From assembly GCA_009844425.1 (NCBI GenBank), contig VYBN01000019.1, positions 79,260 through 143,259 on the forward strand: a stretch of 64,000 bases of DNA. Reading direction: 5' to 3'. Positions 33,277 to 42,782 of this stretch are shown piece after piece. Under the pieces are notes generated by a model, which made no database searches, was not told the DNA's origin, and saw only the letters and a program-made list of their open reading frames with translations. The DNA comes from Gammaproteobacteria bacterium. GTDB lineage: Bacteria; Pseudomonadota; Gammaproteobacteria; Steroidobacterales; Foliamicaceae. Position 1 is the stretch's first letter. Each line of letters starts with the position of its first letter. The translations under genes and the position numbers were made by a program.

Positions 33277-33870
33277 TCATCCAGGCTCCATTGGATCAAC
33301 TTTGCTCATGACATTCAATACCAGCGCGCATCTTTGCTCGGTAGCGTTGCAGCGATAGCTGTGCCAGGTGTCCTCGGCCTTGCTGAATATCAGTGCCCGG
33401 TTGGGTTTCCACGGCACTTCGAACCGGTCGCCGCCCGCTTGACTGGAAAACAGAAACGTTCCGAGATTCTCCTCGGGCTTGCAATAGACAACGGCCGATA
33501 ACAGCTTTTCCGGAATATCCGGATGAATGGATTGCCCCAGAGACTTCGGAGTTGTCTGAAATCCCCAGTCGACGTATCTGGCTTGCTCCAGTTTATGCGG
33601 GGCCAACGCTCCCAGCACGTTCAGCAGTATCGTTGCGAGCCTCTCATTGATCGGACGCAGTTTGTCCTCAGTGCAGCGTGTGGTGTTATATACGCACCGG
33701 CCGGACAAGTCGAACGCGCACTTGAGAACCAGAAACCCTCTCCTGGGGTTGAAACGCCGGTCAATGTCGCCAAACCCGCTCTTTACCGTTTCGAATTCTT
33801 CCGGTTCGAAAAATTCGTCGAACACGATATACGGGTTGGTCCATACGTAATCCAACGCGACTTCTTTCAT
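33277..33870 (-). CDS. Fe(II)/2-oxoglutarate-type oxygenase
   Basis: SIHPDIPEKLLSAVVYC (HxD) ... DTWHSYRCNATEQRCAL; 4-nt overlap with the upstream CmcJ-like gene. Confidence 0.65.
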   Translation of the reverse strand: MKEVALDYVWTNPYIVFDEFFEPEEFETVKSGFGDIDRRFNPRRGFLVLKCAFDLSGRCVYNTTRCTEDKLRPINERLATILLNVLGALAPHKLEQARYVDWGFQTTPKSLGQSIHPDIPEKLLSAVVYCKPEENLGTFLFSSQAGGDRFEVPWKPNRALIFSKAEDTWHSYRCNATEQRCALVLNVMSKVDPMEPG

Positions 33871-34886
33871 CTGGCCAGGTTATCCGGAGCGCGGGAGTTA
33901 CGGGACTCCCGCTGATTCGCGGGATCCGCCGCCGCCATTGGCGGCCGCCGCTGCATGCCGTTCCAGTCCACCATCGGCTCCTGACGCCAGGTGGAAACCG
34001 AGCCGTCCAGCCGGACGTTCGGAACTTGCGCCTGGAATGTCGCCTTTCTGCGTTCGCGTTCCCGGTCGGCCCCGGGTAAAACCGCCAGCACGCGCACTTC
34101 GACCGACTCCCGCAACGGCGCGTCCTGCCGGGCGGCCGGGTTGTGGAATGCGGCATGAAAGACCCCGCGCCGCGCCGCGTTTTCCCGGCGCGAGTCGTAT
34201 TGTTTGAAAATCAGCGCCTCGCAAGGCTTCATTCGCGGGAAGTAATACCAGCGCTGACCGGTATTGTGGATCAGGCGGCAATCGATTAGCCGGGTTCGCG
34301 GCTCGGTGCGCCGCAGGCAATCGGCGTAAACGATATCCTCAGCTGCGACGGTGGTCAGATCGCATAGCGCCAGCGGCATCGACTCGATTTCACGGTCAGG
34401 ATTCGTTCCCCGCCAGACGTTGTACAGGGCAAAGTGCCGGCCGTCCGGCACGACCGCAAAATCCTCGATGAAGGGGGTAAAGTCGGAATGGACCACCACC
34501 GCGTAGCGGCCCACGCCCGCGGGGCCTATCACTCTTCCGGCGCGGAACTCGTGCTGCACGGCCTTGGCGGCCTGACATCCGGTGGCGGCCTTGACCAGGT
34601 TCGCGCAATGCTCGTAATAGCGGCTTGTCACTTGGGATGGACTGCTGAAATCCAGACGAATCGGCGCCTCGACCAACTGAAAGCCTTCGGGTTCGATTCC
34701 CGGCGCCCGCTTCAGCGAACGCGCGTCATGGATCCGGATTTGCATGCGGCGAATCGCTTCGCGGCTGCCATCCGGATCGAACGCTTCCTCGCCTGCCAGC
34801 CGCGTGCCCCGATACTTCGGATTGACGAAGACGCTGTCCGAAACTACAAACGGCGCGTCCACCAGCGGCGGCAACCCTCTTCTCAT
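33867..34886 (-). CDS. CmcJ/AsaB-like oxidoreductase, copy A (start 34886 or 34898 preferred over 34964)
   Basis: HSDFT, LYNVWRGTNPDREIESMPLALCD, YYFPRMKPCEALIFKQYDS; paralogous to 46232-47170. Confidence 0.7.
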   Translation of the reverse strand: MRRGLPPLVDAPFVVSDSVFVNPKYRGTRLAGEEAFDPDGSREAIRRMQIRIHDARSLKRAPGIEPEGFQLVEAPIRLDFSSPSQVTSRYYEHCANLVKAATGCQAAKAVQHEFRAGRVIGPAGVGRYAVVVHSDFTPFIEDFAVVPDGRHFALYNVWRGTNPDREIESMPLALCDLTTVAAEDIVYADCLRRTEPRTRLIDCRLIHNTGQRWYYFPRMKPCEALIFKQYDSRRENAARRGVFHAAFHNPAARQDAPLRESVEVRVLAVLPGADRERERRKATFQAQVPNVRLDGSVSTWRQEPMVDWNGMQRRPPMAAADPANQRESRNSRAPDNLAR

Positions 34887-34993
34887 GGTTCGGGACATGG
34901 CCGGGGCCAAATTTCCGGTTTGATTGCCGCGCCAGCTTTGTGTACCGTTGCGTTCCTTGCGCACGGCGAGCGCGCCGGTCGAATTCCGAATCC

Positions 34994-35779
34994 ATGAACG
35001 ATCGTATCGCGGAAAACCCCGGCGACCCGCAGTGGTGGAAGCAGGAGCAGATTCGCTATTGGCGCGAGACGACCGATCATTATCTGAAGTTCGGAACCAC
35101 CATCCAGGCCGGGATTTTTCGAGACGACGGCGCCGCCGGCGAATCCTACGACGACAATAATCGAACCATTGTCAGGCGGTCCGGGCTTCGCGCCGGCCAA
35201 GTGGTGCTTGACGCCGGATGCGGCGTCGGCGGACCGGCCCTGTATGCGGCCTTGCGCGTGCCGGACCTTGAAGTTCATGGAATCACCCTCTCGCCCTATC
35301 AGGCGGAACTCGCCCGGGAGCTGATCGCCGATTCCCCGGCCGCCGGGCGCGTCCACGTGCAGGCGGCCGACTACCACAAGCTGCCGTTTCCGGACCGGAA
35401 ATTCGACTGTGCGCTGTTTCTCGAATCCGCCGGATATTCTTTCGAGCTTGAGAAACTCTTTGCCGAGATCGCCAGGGTGCTGCGCGATGAAGGAAAGGTC
35501 TATATCAAGGACGTGTTTTGCAGGGCCGGAAATTTGACTGTGGAGGAATGGAAGCAGATCGACTTGTTTCGCAGGATCTACGTGCAACCGACGCCGCCCA
35601 TGGAAGAAATGGCTGCGGCACTGGCCGCAACCGGCTTTACGATCAGGTCGATGCTGGACATTACGCCAATGGTTGCGCCCAAGCCCAGGGAAAAACACTT
35701 CGGCCTTCCCCGCTTTCGCACATTTCCCGTTTTGCCCATTCACTGGGGCGAAATCATCGCCGTAAAGACGGCGGGTTAG
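34994..35779 (+). CDS. Class I SAM-dependent methyltransferase
   Basis: VVLDAGCGVGGPALYAA; FDCALFLESAGYS. Confidence 0.88.
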   Translation: MNDRIAENPGDPQWWKQEQIRYWRETTDHYLKFGTTIQAGIFRDDGAAGESYDDNNRTIVRRSGLRAGQVVLDAGCGVGGPALYAALRVPDLEVHGITLSPYQAELARELIADSPAAGRVHVQAADYHKLPFPDRKFDCALFLESAGYSFELEKLFAEIARVLRDEGKVYIKDVFCRAGNLTVEEWKQIDLFRRIYVQPTPPMEEMAAALAATGFTIRSMLDITPMVAPKPREKHFGLPRFRTFPVLPIHWGEIIAVKTAG

Positions 35780-35800
35780 CCTGACGGAAACCACGAGCCA

Positions 35801-36871
35801 GTGGAGCGCTTCCGGGACGTATTGACCGCATTGCGCGGCCGCATTCCCCGATCCCTGCTTGCCGGAGAAGGCTGGGACCGTCTGCTCGAACGGGTGGGGG
35901 ACCTGCCCGCCGCCGCGGCTTGCTCGCTGTGCGGCTTTGAGTTCAGACTGGACGAACCGGCGGCGGCGGCGGACTTTTCGAACCCGGTTTCCGGGGGCCG
36001 GGTGGCGCGCCACTACATCGCCCGCGGCGAAGCGGCGGCGCCGGAATCGGTCGAGGCCTGGCTCGCCGCGCACTTGAAGAACGCATCCGCCACCGATCGT
36101 TGGCTTGAGTCCGTATTGCCGGCCTATGACATTATCGGTGCGCCTGCCGGGCGCCCCGAGCCCCCGGTGGTCTATCTGCGGCTGTTGCCGGGCCGCGAAA
36201 AAGGCGGAATAGCCGCCGGGCCTGCGGCAATAGCGCGCACGGTCGCCGCGGCTTGCGCGCGCGGCGGCAGCGAACCCGAGCGCCGTGCGCTGGCGCGAGC
36301 CCTCGGCGCCTTGCCGGCGGGCGCCAGGCTGGCGTACGTCGCGGCGACCCCCAATCGCGCGCCCAGATCGGTAAGGCTGCTGGCTGCGAACATCGGCGCC
36401 CGTGAAGTCGGGCCTTTGCTTGAGCGGCTGCAATGGCGGGGATCGATCGCCGCCGTTGACCGCTTGCTGTCCGGCATGGCGGATCTTTGCGGGCGCTTCC
36501 TGCTCCTCTTCGACATCAACGAGGACGGCGCATTGCCGCGGATCGGATTTGAAATGCACGCGCTGCGGGAGCGCGTGACGAACGACCGGGCTTTGTTCTC
36601 GGCCTGGCTGATCAGTTCGAAAAACGACTGGAAACCTGTGATCCGGCGCCTGGTTGACCGGGGCTGGTGCCTGCCTTCCAAAGCCGAAGGCCTGCTTTCC
36701 TGGCCCCGCCTGCGAACGGTTTTTGGCGAGGCCGGGGCGTTTCAGCTCTATATGGGAATCAACCACGTCAAGTTGTCGGTCGAGGGAGAACTCCTGCGGG
36801 CCAAGGCCTACGGGGGCTTACGCCTGTTGCCGCTGGATCAGTTCGCGAAAAAGGCCTTCCTCGGCGGCTAA
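35801..36871 (+). CDS. Uncharacterised RiPP-associated protein, copy A
   Basis: 356 aa; strong end-to-end similarity to 45225-46286 (RSLLAG..WDRLL.RVGD; ALPRIGFE; CLPSKAEGLLSWP; MGINHVKL....LRAKAYGGL). Confidence 0.6.
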   Translation: MERFRDVLTALRGRIPRSLLAGEGWDRLLERVGDLPAAAACSLCGFEFRLDEPAAAADFSNPVSGGRVARHYIARGEAAAPESVEAWLAAHLKNASATDRWLESVLPAYDIIGAPAGRPEPPVVYLRLLPGREKGGIAAGPAAIARTVAAACARGGSEPERRALARALGALPAGARLAYVAATPNRAPRSVRLLAANIGAREVGPLLERLQWRGSIAAVDRLLSGMADLCGRFLLLFDINEDGALPRIGFEMHALRERVTNDRALFSAWLISSKNDWKPVIRRLVDRGWCLPSKAEGLLSWPRLRTVFGEAGAFQLYMGINHVKLSVEGELLRAKAYGGLRLLPLDQFAKKAFLGG

Positions 36872-39724
36872 TTCCTCAAAGCGGCCTGCCTGAACCACCC
36901 GGCCCGCCTGCAGCACATAAATCCGGTTCGCCCCGCGTATGGTGGAAAGCCGATGCGCAATCACCAGGCGCGTGCTGGTGGACTCCTCTATCGCCCGCAT
37001 CGTTCGGGACTGGCTTTTTGTGTCCAGCCAGCTTGTGGGTTCGTCCAGAAAGATAATGCGGGGTTTGCGGATCAGCGCGCCGGCGATACGGATTCGCTGG
37101 TTCTGTCCGCCGGAGAAAGTCGCCGAATTCTCGTCCACCGGCGTGTGCAGGCCCATCGGCATGGCGCGGATTTCGTCTTCTACGCCGGCAAGCCGGGCGG
37201 CGCGCCAGGCGTCGTTTTCGCTCAATTCCGAGTCGTAGCCGATGATATTGTCGAGAACGGTGCCGCTTTGCAGCAAGCCATCCTGCGGAACGACGCCGAT
37301 TTGCTTTCGCACCGCGGAGACATCGAGCCGCTCGAGGTCCTGGCCATCGAAGTACACCGCCCCGGCGCTTGGCTTTTCCAGGCCAAGGGCGAGCCGGAGC
37401 AAGGTGCTCTTGCCGGCGCCGGATTCGCCCACGATCGCAATGAACTCGCCGGGCTTCGCGTAAACAGTTACCTCCCGCAAGGTCTCGGCATTCTCCGAAT
37501 ATCCGAAGCTCACCTTGTCGAGCAGGATTTCCCCTTGCAGCGTCCTGTGCGCGCCACGCGCCACGCCGGACTCGGGCTCGGCGGCCAGAATCGGGCGCAC
37601 CTGCTCGCAGGCCGGCCTGACGAAAGCGACGGAACGGGCTGAATTGCCCAGCATGACGAGGGCCATGAACAAGGTCATGGCCGCGGTTTGAACCGCAAGA
37701 AAGCCGCCGGTGCCAAGGCCGTCTGCCCCCTGTGCAATCACCGTGGCGAACAGCGCGGCGCTGCCGAGGAAAGGAACTGCGGCCGCGATCGCGACAATCC
37801 GTTCGCTTAAAGCGGCCTGCTGGATTTCCGAGTGTTTGTGCTCGCGGTAGCGCCTTGCCCAGGCGGCAAAAGCCATGTCCTCGGCGCCGGTGGCGCGCAG
37901 CTTCGCAATTCCGGTCAGGAACTGATGCAATTCGCCCAGAAGCTGGCGTGAAGACCGCAAGTAGCGGCGCTGCTGTTCAACCATGCTGGCGCAGTAGCCG
38001 AAGGTTATTGCGAGCACAGCAAAAGTCAGCGCGGCAACCGTCCAGCCGAGCGCCGCGTCGTAGAAAAACAGCAGGCCGAGCGCTGGCAGGGCGAACAGCA
38101 TGGATAAAGCCGCATCGGCCGTCACTCCGGCCACATGGTTCCTGATATCCTGAAAGATCATGGCTCTCGCCGCGAGTTCGCCGGCGCTGAAGCGGCGAAA
38201 AAACTTAAGCCGTAGACGCAGCAGACGGTCCTGGATGGCAGCGCCGATGCGCGCGGCAAGGCGCCCTTCAAGGCGCATGAGAGCCATCCCCCGCAGCACC
38301 CGGGCCAGTGACGCCGTAAGCGCGATTCCGGACAGAACGGCGGAGAACTGGATCAGTGCGATCGTGTCTCCGGCGGGAATGACCTCAGCGACCAGCACAT
38401 TCACCGCGATTGCGGGCGCCAGCGCCAGCAGTCCCGCGCCGAGACCGAAAGCCGTGAGCCGGAGGATCGCCGCAGTCATTGGCGCCACTCCGGCGCGAAG
38501 CAGATCGCGCATCGTGGCGGGTCCATCGCTGGGCAGCGCGGGATAGAGCAGGCAGGCGTCGCGAAGCCCGGCGCCGGTGTTGGCATTGGCGGGCATGGAC
38601 TTGCCGGTTTCCGGATCCACCACGCGGTAGCGGCCGGCAAGGCCGGGCAGCAGCGCTACGGGTTGGCCGCCGCCGCGCCGGAAGGCCAGCATCGCGCCGC
38701 TGTCGCCAAGCCACCAGCGATCCTCCACCGTTAATCGCACGCTTCGCCGGCGCAGCACCGACGCCTCGCAGTAATCGTCCAGCGAAGGCAAGCCTTCGCC
38801 GGACACGCCCGGCGCGCGGATATCGAGCCCTTCATGCCGGGCGATGATTCGCAAGGCTTTATCGAGGGGCGTATGGCTTTCGGAATGCGCGCGAAAGCTC
38901 AGCAAGTCCGCCAGCGCTTTTCTGGCCATGGATTTCTCGCGGCGGCGCAAGGCGGCCTGGGCCACCTGCAGATTCGCGTCATCCACCAGCAGCAGGCGGC
39001 GATGCAGCGATTCGGCGCCCAGGGCGAGGCGGTGAAACTCAGGCAAGCCTGCGTCAAGCAACAGGCCGGCGCCAAGCTCTTGCGATGAGCGGCACACAAC
39101 GCCCGCGGTTGCATGCAGCTTGATCCAGCTATCCCGCGTGGCCGGCATCAGGCCCGGCGGCCGGGAGGCGGAGTCGGCCAGGTCGAGGAAAGTGGCGTCC
39201 AGACGATCGGCGGCCAGCCACACCACGCCCTGCTCGGCGGATGAGATTCCATCTCCCGCCTCGCTCCCGGGACCGAGCCGCAGTTCAATGCGGGGGCGGC
39301 TTTCGACTTCGTCCGCCACTGCGGCGGCAAGATCTTCGATCCACGCGTCCACCTGGGCCATGACTTCGGGCGCGAGGCCGCCGGCTCCTTTGCCGCGCAC
39401 GGCTTCCTCACGCAATTCCGCAAGCGGCAGGCATCGCAGGCTTGTGGCTTGAACGCCCTTGGCGACGAGCAGCATCGAATGCCCGGACTGATCCGCTCCG
39501 AATGCCAGCCGGCCCTTGTCCAGGCGCGCAACATGCCGGTACGGCGCCTCCATCCGGCCGTCGGCAAGCTCCGTTGCCAGAATATCAATCGCGCCTTCCT
39601 CGACGAACCAGACGAGACCGGGATCGTTCAGCTTGACCGGGCGGTTGCCCGCTGCGGCATGGCGCTCGCCCATGGTTGCGAAGAAATCGGCCAGCCGGCC
39701 TCCCGAGTGATTCTCATTCCCCAT
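36818..39724 (-). CDS. NHLM-type bacteriocin ABC transporter (permease/ATPase, no peptidase domain)
   Basis: 968 aa; AGVAPMTAAILRLTAFGL; GESGAGKSTLLRLALGLEKP; ATFSGGQNQRIRIAGALIRKPRIIFLDEPTSWLD. Confidence 0.87.
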   Translation of the reverse strand: MGNENHSGGRLADFFATMGERHAAAGNRPVKLNDPGLVWFVEEGAIDILATELADGRMEAPYRHVARLDKGRLAFGADQSGHSMLLVAKGVQATSLRCLPLAELREEAVRGKGAGGLAPEVMAQVDAWIEDLAAAVADEVESRPRIELRLGPGSEAGDGISSAEQGVVWLAADRLDATFLDLADSASRPPGLMPATRDSWIKLHATAGVVCRSSQELGAGLLLDAGLPEFHRLALGAESLHRRLLLVDDANLQVAQAALRRREKSMARKALADLLSFRAHSESHTPLDKALRIIARHEGLDIRAPGVSGEGLPSLDDYCEASVLRRRSVRLTVEDRWWLGDSGAMLAFRRGGGQPVALLPGLAGRYRVVDPETGKSMPANANTGAGLRDACLLYPALPSDGPATMRDLLRAGVAPMTAAILRLTAFGLGAGLLALAPAIAVNVLVAEVIPAGDTIALIQFSAVLSGIALTASLARVLRGMALMRLEGRLAARIGAAIQDRLLRLRLKFFRRFSAGELAARAMIFQDIRNHVAGVTADAALSMLFALPALGLLFFYDAALGWTVAALTFAVLAITFGYCASMVEQQRRYLRSSRQLLGELHQFLTGIAKLRATGAEDMAFAAWARRYREHKHSEIQQAALSERIVAIAAAVPFLGSAALFATVIAQGADGLGTGGFLAVQTAAMTLFMALVMLGNSARSVAFVRPACEQVRPILAAEPESGVARGAHRTLQGEILLDKVSFGYSENAETLREVTVYAKPGEFIAIVGESGAGKSTLLRLALGLEKPSAGAVYFDGQDLERLDVSAVRKQIGVVPQDGLLQSGTVLDNIIGYDSELSENDAWRAARLAGVEDEIRAMPMGLHTPVDENSATFSGGQNQRIRIAGALIRKPRIIFLDEPTSWLDTKSQSRTMRAIEESTSTRLVIAHRLSTIRGANRIYVLQAGRVVQAGRFEELAAEEGLFRELIQRQQA

Positions 39725-41873
39725 GGATCAACCTGCGATAGATGCTGTCGTGGGCATAGAGCTCTTCATGGGCGCCTTGCTCGACGATGCGGCCCCGGTC
39801 CATGACGACGATAAGGTCGGCGTCGCGGATCGTGCTCAGGCGATGGGCGACGATCAGACAGGAGCAGCCCCGCCGGCGGATGCGGTCGTCGATCAGCAAC
39901 TCGGTTGCCGGGTCGAGCGCGCTGGTCGCTTCATCCAGAATCAGCAGCGATGGATTGCTGACCAAAGCCCGGGCGATCTCGAGCCGGGCGCGCTGGCCGC
40001 CGCTGAAATTGCGTCCGCCTTCTTCCACCATAGACTCGTATCCCGCCGGCCGGCTGATGATGACCTCGTGAATCGCGGCGTCCCTCGCGGCGGCGGTCAC
40101 GTGCCGCTCCGGAGTCGTTGTGTCCCACATGGTGAGATTGTTGCGTATGCTGGCGGCGAACAGCACGGGTTGCTGATTGACGATTGAAACCGAGCGGCAG
40201 AACACTTCCCTGGGAATGTCGGCGAGCGGATGCCCGTCGAACAGCACCTCGCCGGACCAGGGCTGATGCAAACCCACCGCGAGAAGCGCCAGAGTGGATT
40301 TGCCGGAACCGCTGGCCCCCACCACCGCCACGCGTTGCCCAGGCTCAATCGTCAAATTGAAGTCTTCCACGAGTGGCGAGCGGTTACGCTGGAAACCGAA
40401 GGTGACAGCGCGCAATTCCAGCTGGCCGACCAGCCGCAGCCGGCCGTTTAGCGCTCGGACCCGGCCTTGCGAGCCGGCATCATCTTTCATCAGGGAAGCT
40501 GACTGCGGCGAGTTGAAAACATCGTCCATTCTCGCCAGGTCCGCCTCCAGCGTCGCCAGCAGATCGGAGAACTGGCCAATGCTGGAGACCGGCCGCAGGA
40601 AATTGCCGGCCAGCACATAGAATCCCATCAAGGCGCCAATGCCGATATCCCCGGACATGGCGCGCCAGCCGCCAAGGCCGAACACCACCGCCGCCGCGAA
40701 CAGTTGAAACATTTGCGGCAGCGCAGCCGTCACATGGCCAAGCTCCACGAACTTTTGCCTGGCGCCCAGTTCGCGAGCCTGTCTGCCGCTCCAGCGCGAA
40801 AAGAAATCGTTCTCCCTGGCCGTTGACTTCAAGGTCTCGATCATTCGCAGGCCTGCCGCGCTCATGCCGGTGAAGATCCCCTGCTCGCGCCGCACCTGAT
40901 GATTCCGGTCCCGGCGCAGACGGGTCAGCATATGAATCGAAACCACGCAAGCAGCGCCAAGGCCGGCCACGGTCAGTCCCAGCAGAAAATCGAAAGCAAG
41001 CATCGCCGCCAGGAAGACCGCGCTCATCGCCAGATCGACGCCGAGCCGCACGAGTTGGCCGGCGCCCGCGTCGGCAACCTGATCGATCAGCCGCATGCGC
41101 ACGGCCAGATCTGCTGCAAAACGCTTATAAAAGAACCGCATGGGAAGCCGAAGCAGGTGATCCAGATAGCGGTCCGATTGGTCGGTGGACACGCGCAGGA
41201 CAAGGTCATTCAGGGAACGCATCTGCAGCCAGGTGAAGAGGAAGGCAAGTCCGCCGGCGGCTGCCATGGCCACGGTCAGAATGATGCCCGCGTCCGTCTG
41301 CTGCGCCAGCAGCACCCGGTCAACGAACAAGGCGAGCAGAACAGGCAAGGCGAGTGAGATCAGGGCGAGCAGCAAGCCGAAAACAGTTGCGCGGCTCAAT
41401 AATGCGCGGTAATTGCGCAGCCAGGGCCACAATCGCCGCAGCACGCCCGGCCGCGCGCCGTAGGCGCTGAATCCGGCGTCCGGCTCAAGCAACAGGCCGA
41501 CGCCGGTGAAGTCGCGATTAAAGGTTTGGGCATCAACCACCCGGTGCCCCTCGGCGGGATCGTTAAGGTAATAGCGCCCCCGCCCGATTCCCTCGAGCAC
41601 GACGAAGTGCCTGAACCCCCAGAACAGGATCATGGGCATCGGCAGACGGGCCAGGCCACTGATCTGACTCGACCAGCCGGTCGCCTTAAGGCCATAATTC
41701 CTGGCGGCGCGCGCCAGATTCTCTAGTGTCGTGCCGTCGCGCCCCACGCCGCACTTCTCACGCAGTTCTTCGAGGGGCGCCCAACAACCGAAATGCGCAA
41801 GCACGATGCCAAGGCATGCGGCGCCGCAGTCGGTGGCCTCCAACTGCATGACCAGTGGGGTGCGGCCGCGCAT
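39714..41873 (-). CDS. NHLM-type C39 peptidase/permease/ATPase exporter
   Basis: C39 motifs QLEATDCGAACLGIVLAHFG / FRHFVVLEGI / YYLNDPAEG; GASGSGKSTLALL; RNFSGGQRARLEIARAL. Confidence 0.92.
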   Translation of the reverse strand: MRGRTPLVMQLEATDCGAACLGIVLAHFGCWAPLEELREKCGVGRDGTTLENLARAARNYGLKATGWSSQISGLARLPMPMILFWGFRHFVVLEGIGRGRYYLNDPAEGHRVVDAQTFNRDFTGVGLLLEPDAGFSAYGARPGVLRRLWPWLRNYRALLSRATVFGLLLALISLALPVLLALFVDRVLLAQQTDAGIILTVAMAAAGGLAFLFTWLQMRSLNDLVLRVSTDQSDRYLDHLLRLPMRFFYKRFAADLAVRMRLIDQVADAGAGQLVRLGVDLAMSAVFLAAMLAFDFLLGLTVAGLGAACVVSIHMLTRLRRDRNHQVRREQGIFTGMSAAGLRMIETLKSTARENDFFSRWSGRQARELGARQKFVELGHVTAALPQMFQLFAAAVVFGLGGWRAMSGDIGIGALMGFYVLAGNFLRPVSSIGQFSDLLATLEADLARMDDVFNSPQSASLMKDDAGSQGRVRALNGRLRLVGQLELRAVTFGFQRNRSPLVEDFNLTIEPGQRVAVVGASGSGKSTLALLAVGLHQPWSGEVLFDGHPLADIPREVFCRSVSIVNQQPVLFAASIRNNLTMWDTTTPERHVTAAARDAAIHEVIISRPAGYESMVEEGGRNFSGGQRARLEIARALVSNPSLLILDEATSALDPATELLIDDRIRRRGCSCLIVAHRLSTIRDADLIVVMDRGRIVEQGAHEELYAHDSIYRRLIHGE

Positions 41874-41884
41874 GATGCTAACCG

Positions 41885-42052
41885 CTAATTCAGAAAGGCA
41901 GCGGCGGCAACCAGAACGAAAAGGATGGATACTCCAAAAGCCAGCAGGAAAACTCTTTCGAGCGGCGCCGTGACTCGCAGCAGATCATCCAGCGCTTCCG
42001 GTTGCGCGCTGCGGATCAGCGCTTCGCGGCGATAAATGCTTCTGTCAGACAC
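41885..42052 (-). CDS. Mini NHLM/HlyD-like protein: only the N-terminal cytoplasmic tail and one TM helix (55 aa, GTG start)
   Basis: (V)SDRSIYRREALIRSAQPEALDDLLRVTAPLERVFLLAFGVSILFVLVAAAAFLN*; resembles the N-terminus of NHLM secretion (HlyD-family) proteins; 11 nt upstream of the C39 exporter. Confidence 0.65.
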   Translation of the reverse strand: MSDRSIYRREALIRSAQPEALDDLLRVTAPLERVFLLAFGVSILFVLVAAAAFLN

Positions 42053-42173
42053 GGCAAGTACTTGCCTCCAGCGGAAATTTGGCGAAGGCCGACAGGCGCC
42101 GTCAACTTGTTTGACGGCCTAAATAGTGCGATGGCGACCGGCCGCAACCGGTGGCCAGCCGCCAGTCGTATGC

Positions 42174-42437
42174 TTAGTACGAATCGTTGGTCGGAGCGAA
42201 GCCACCCGCCGCCCCACGCAGTTCATCGTCGGACAGGCGGCTGCCGGCAGGCGGCAAGACCAAATGAAATTCGGTCGCGCTTTCTTCATGCACATTAATG
42301 GAAAACCCTTCCGGCACGGTCAGGCCGCTGGCTTCCTTGATTGCCTCGCGCGGGTTTTCGAGCAGCCGGCCGCGGTAAGCTTCATCCTCATCCGCCTTGG
42401 CACGGATCATGTCTTCAATTTCCATAACCGTCTTCAT
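42174..42437 (-). CDS. RiPP precursor with NHLP leader (core after GG: FAPTNDSY)
   Basis: MKTVMEIEDMIRAKADEDEAYRGRLLENPREAIKEASGLTVPEGFSINVHEESATEFHLVLPPAGSRLSDDELRGAAGG|FAPTNDSY. Confidence 0.87.
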   Translation of the reverse strand: MKTVMEIEDMIRAKADEDEAYRGRLLENPREAIKEASGLTVPEGFSINVHEESATEFHLVLPPAGSRLSDDELRGAAGGFAPTNDSY

Positions 42438-42455
42438 ATTCTTTTCCCCCGGAAG

Positions 42456-42677
42456 ATGACAATGTATTCATACTATATCAGGAATCACCGCTCTTTTGGC
42501 TTGAACGCCGCGCGGAACGCCGCGATCCGGGAAGGGATCGGCGTCGAGTTGCCGGAAGACTTCAATTTCGTCGCCCACGAGGACTATGCGCAGGCCGCGC
42601 ATCTGGTGTTGCCGCCCTCGGCCGGGATAACCGACGCCTGGCTCGATCAGGTGGCTGGCGGCGGTTGTGTCAACTGA
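42456..42677 (+). CDS. Short-leader NHLP-like precursor or relic (tail GCVN after GG)
   Basis: MTMYSYYIRNHRSFGLNAARNAAIREGIGVELPEDFNFVAHEDYAQAAHLVLPPSAGITDAWLDQVAGG|GCVN; lacks the AKADEDExFRxxLL helix. Confidence 0.6.
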   Translation: MTMYSYYIRNHRSFGLNAARNAAIREGIGVELPEDFNFVAHEDYAQAAHLVLPPSAGITDAWLDQVAGGGCVN

Positions 42678-42782
42678 AGGCATGGGGGGTTGAATCGAAC
42701 ATCGACAGGGAATAAGCTTGTTGGCTGTTGAAGTCTGGAAAGGCATTGCTTGTGCCGATTACCGGGAATGAGGAGAACAGAC

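Noticed and set aside
34883-36766. 627-aa minus-strand ORF opposite the methyltransferase and unknown protein A
   Set aside because: Antisense shadow; the plus-strand frames have recognisable motifs and a paralog at 45225.
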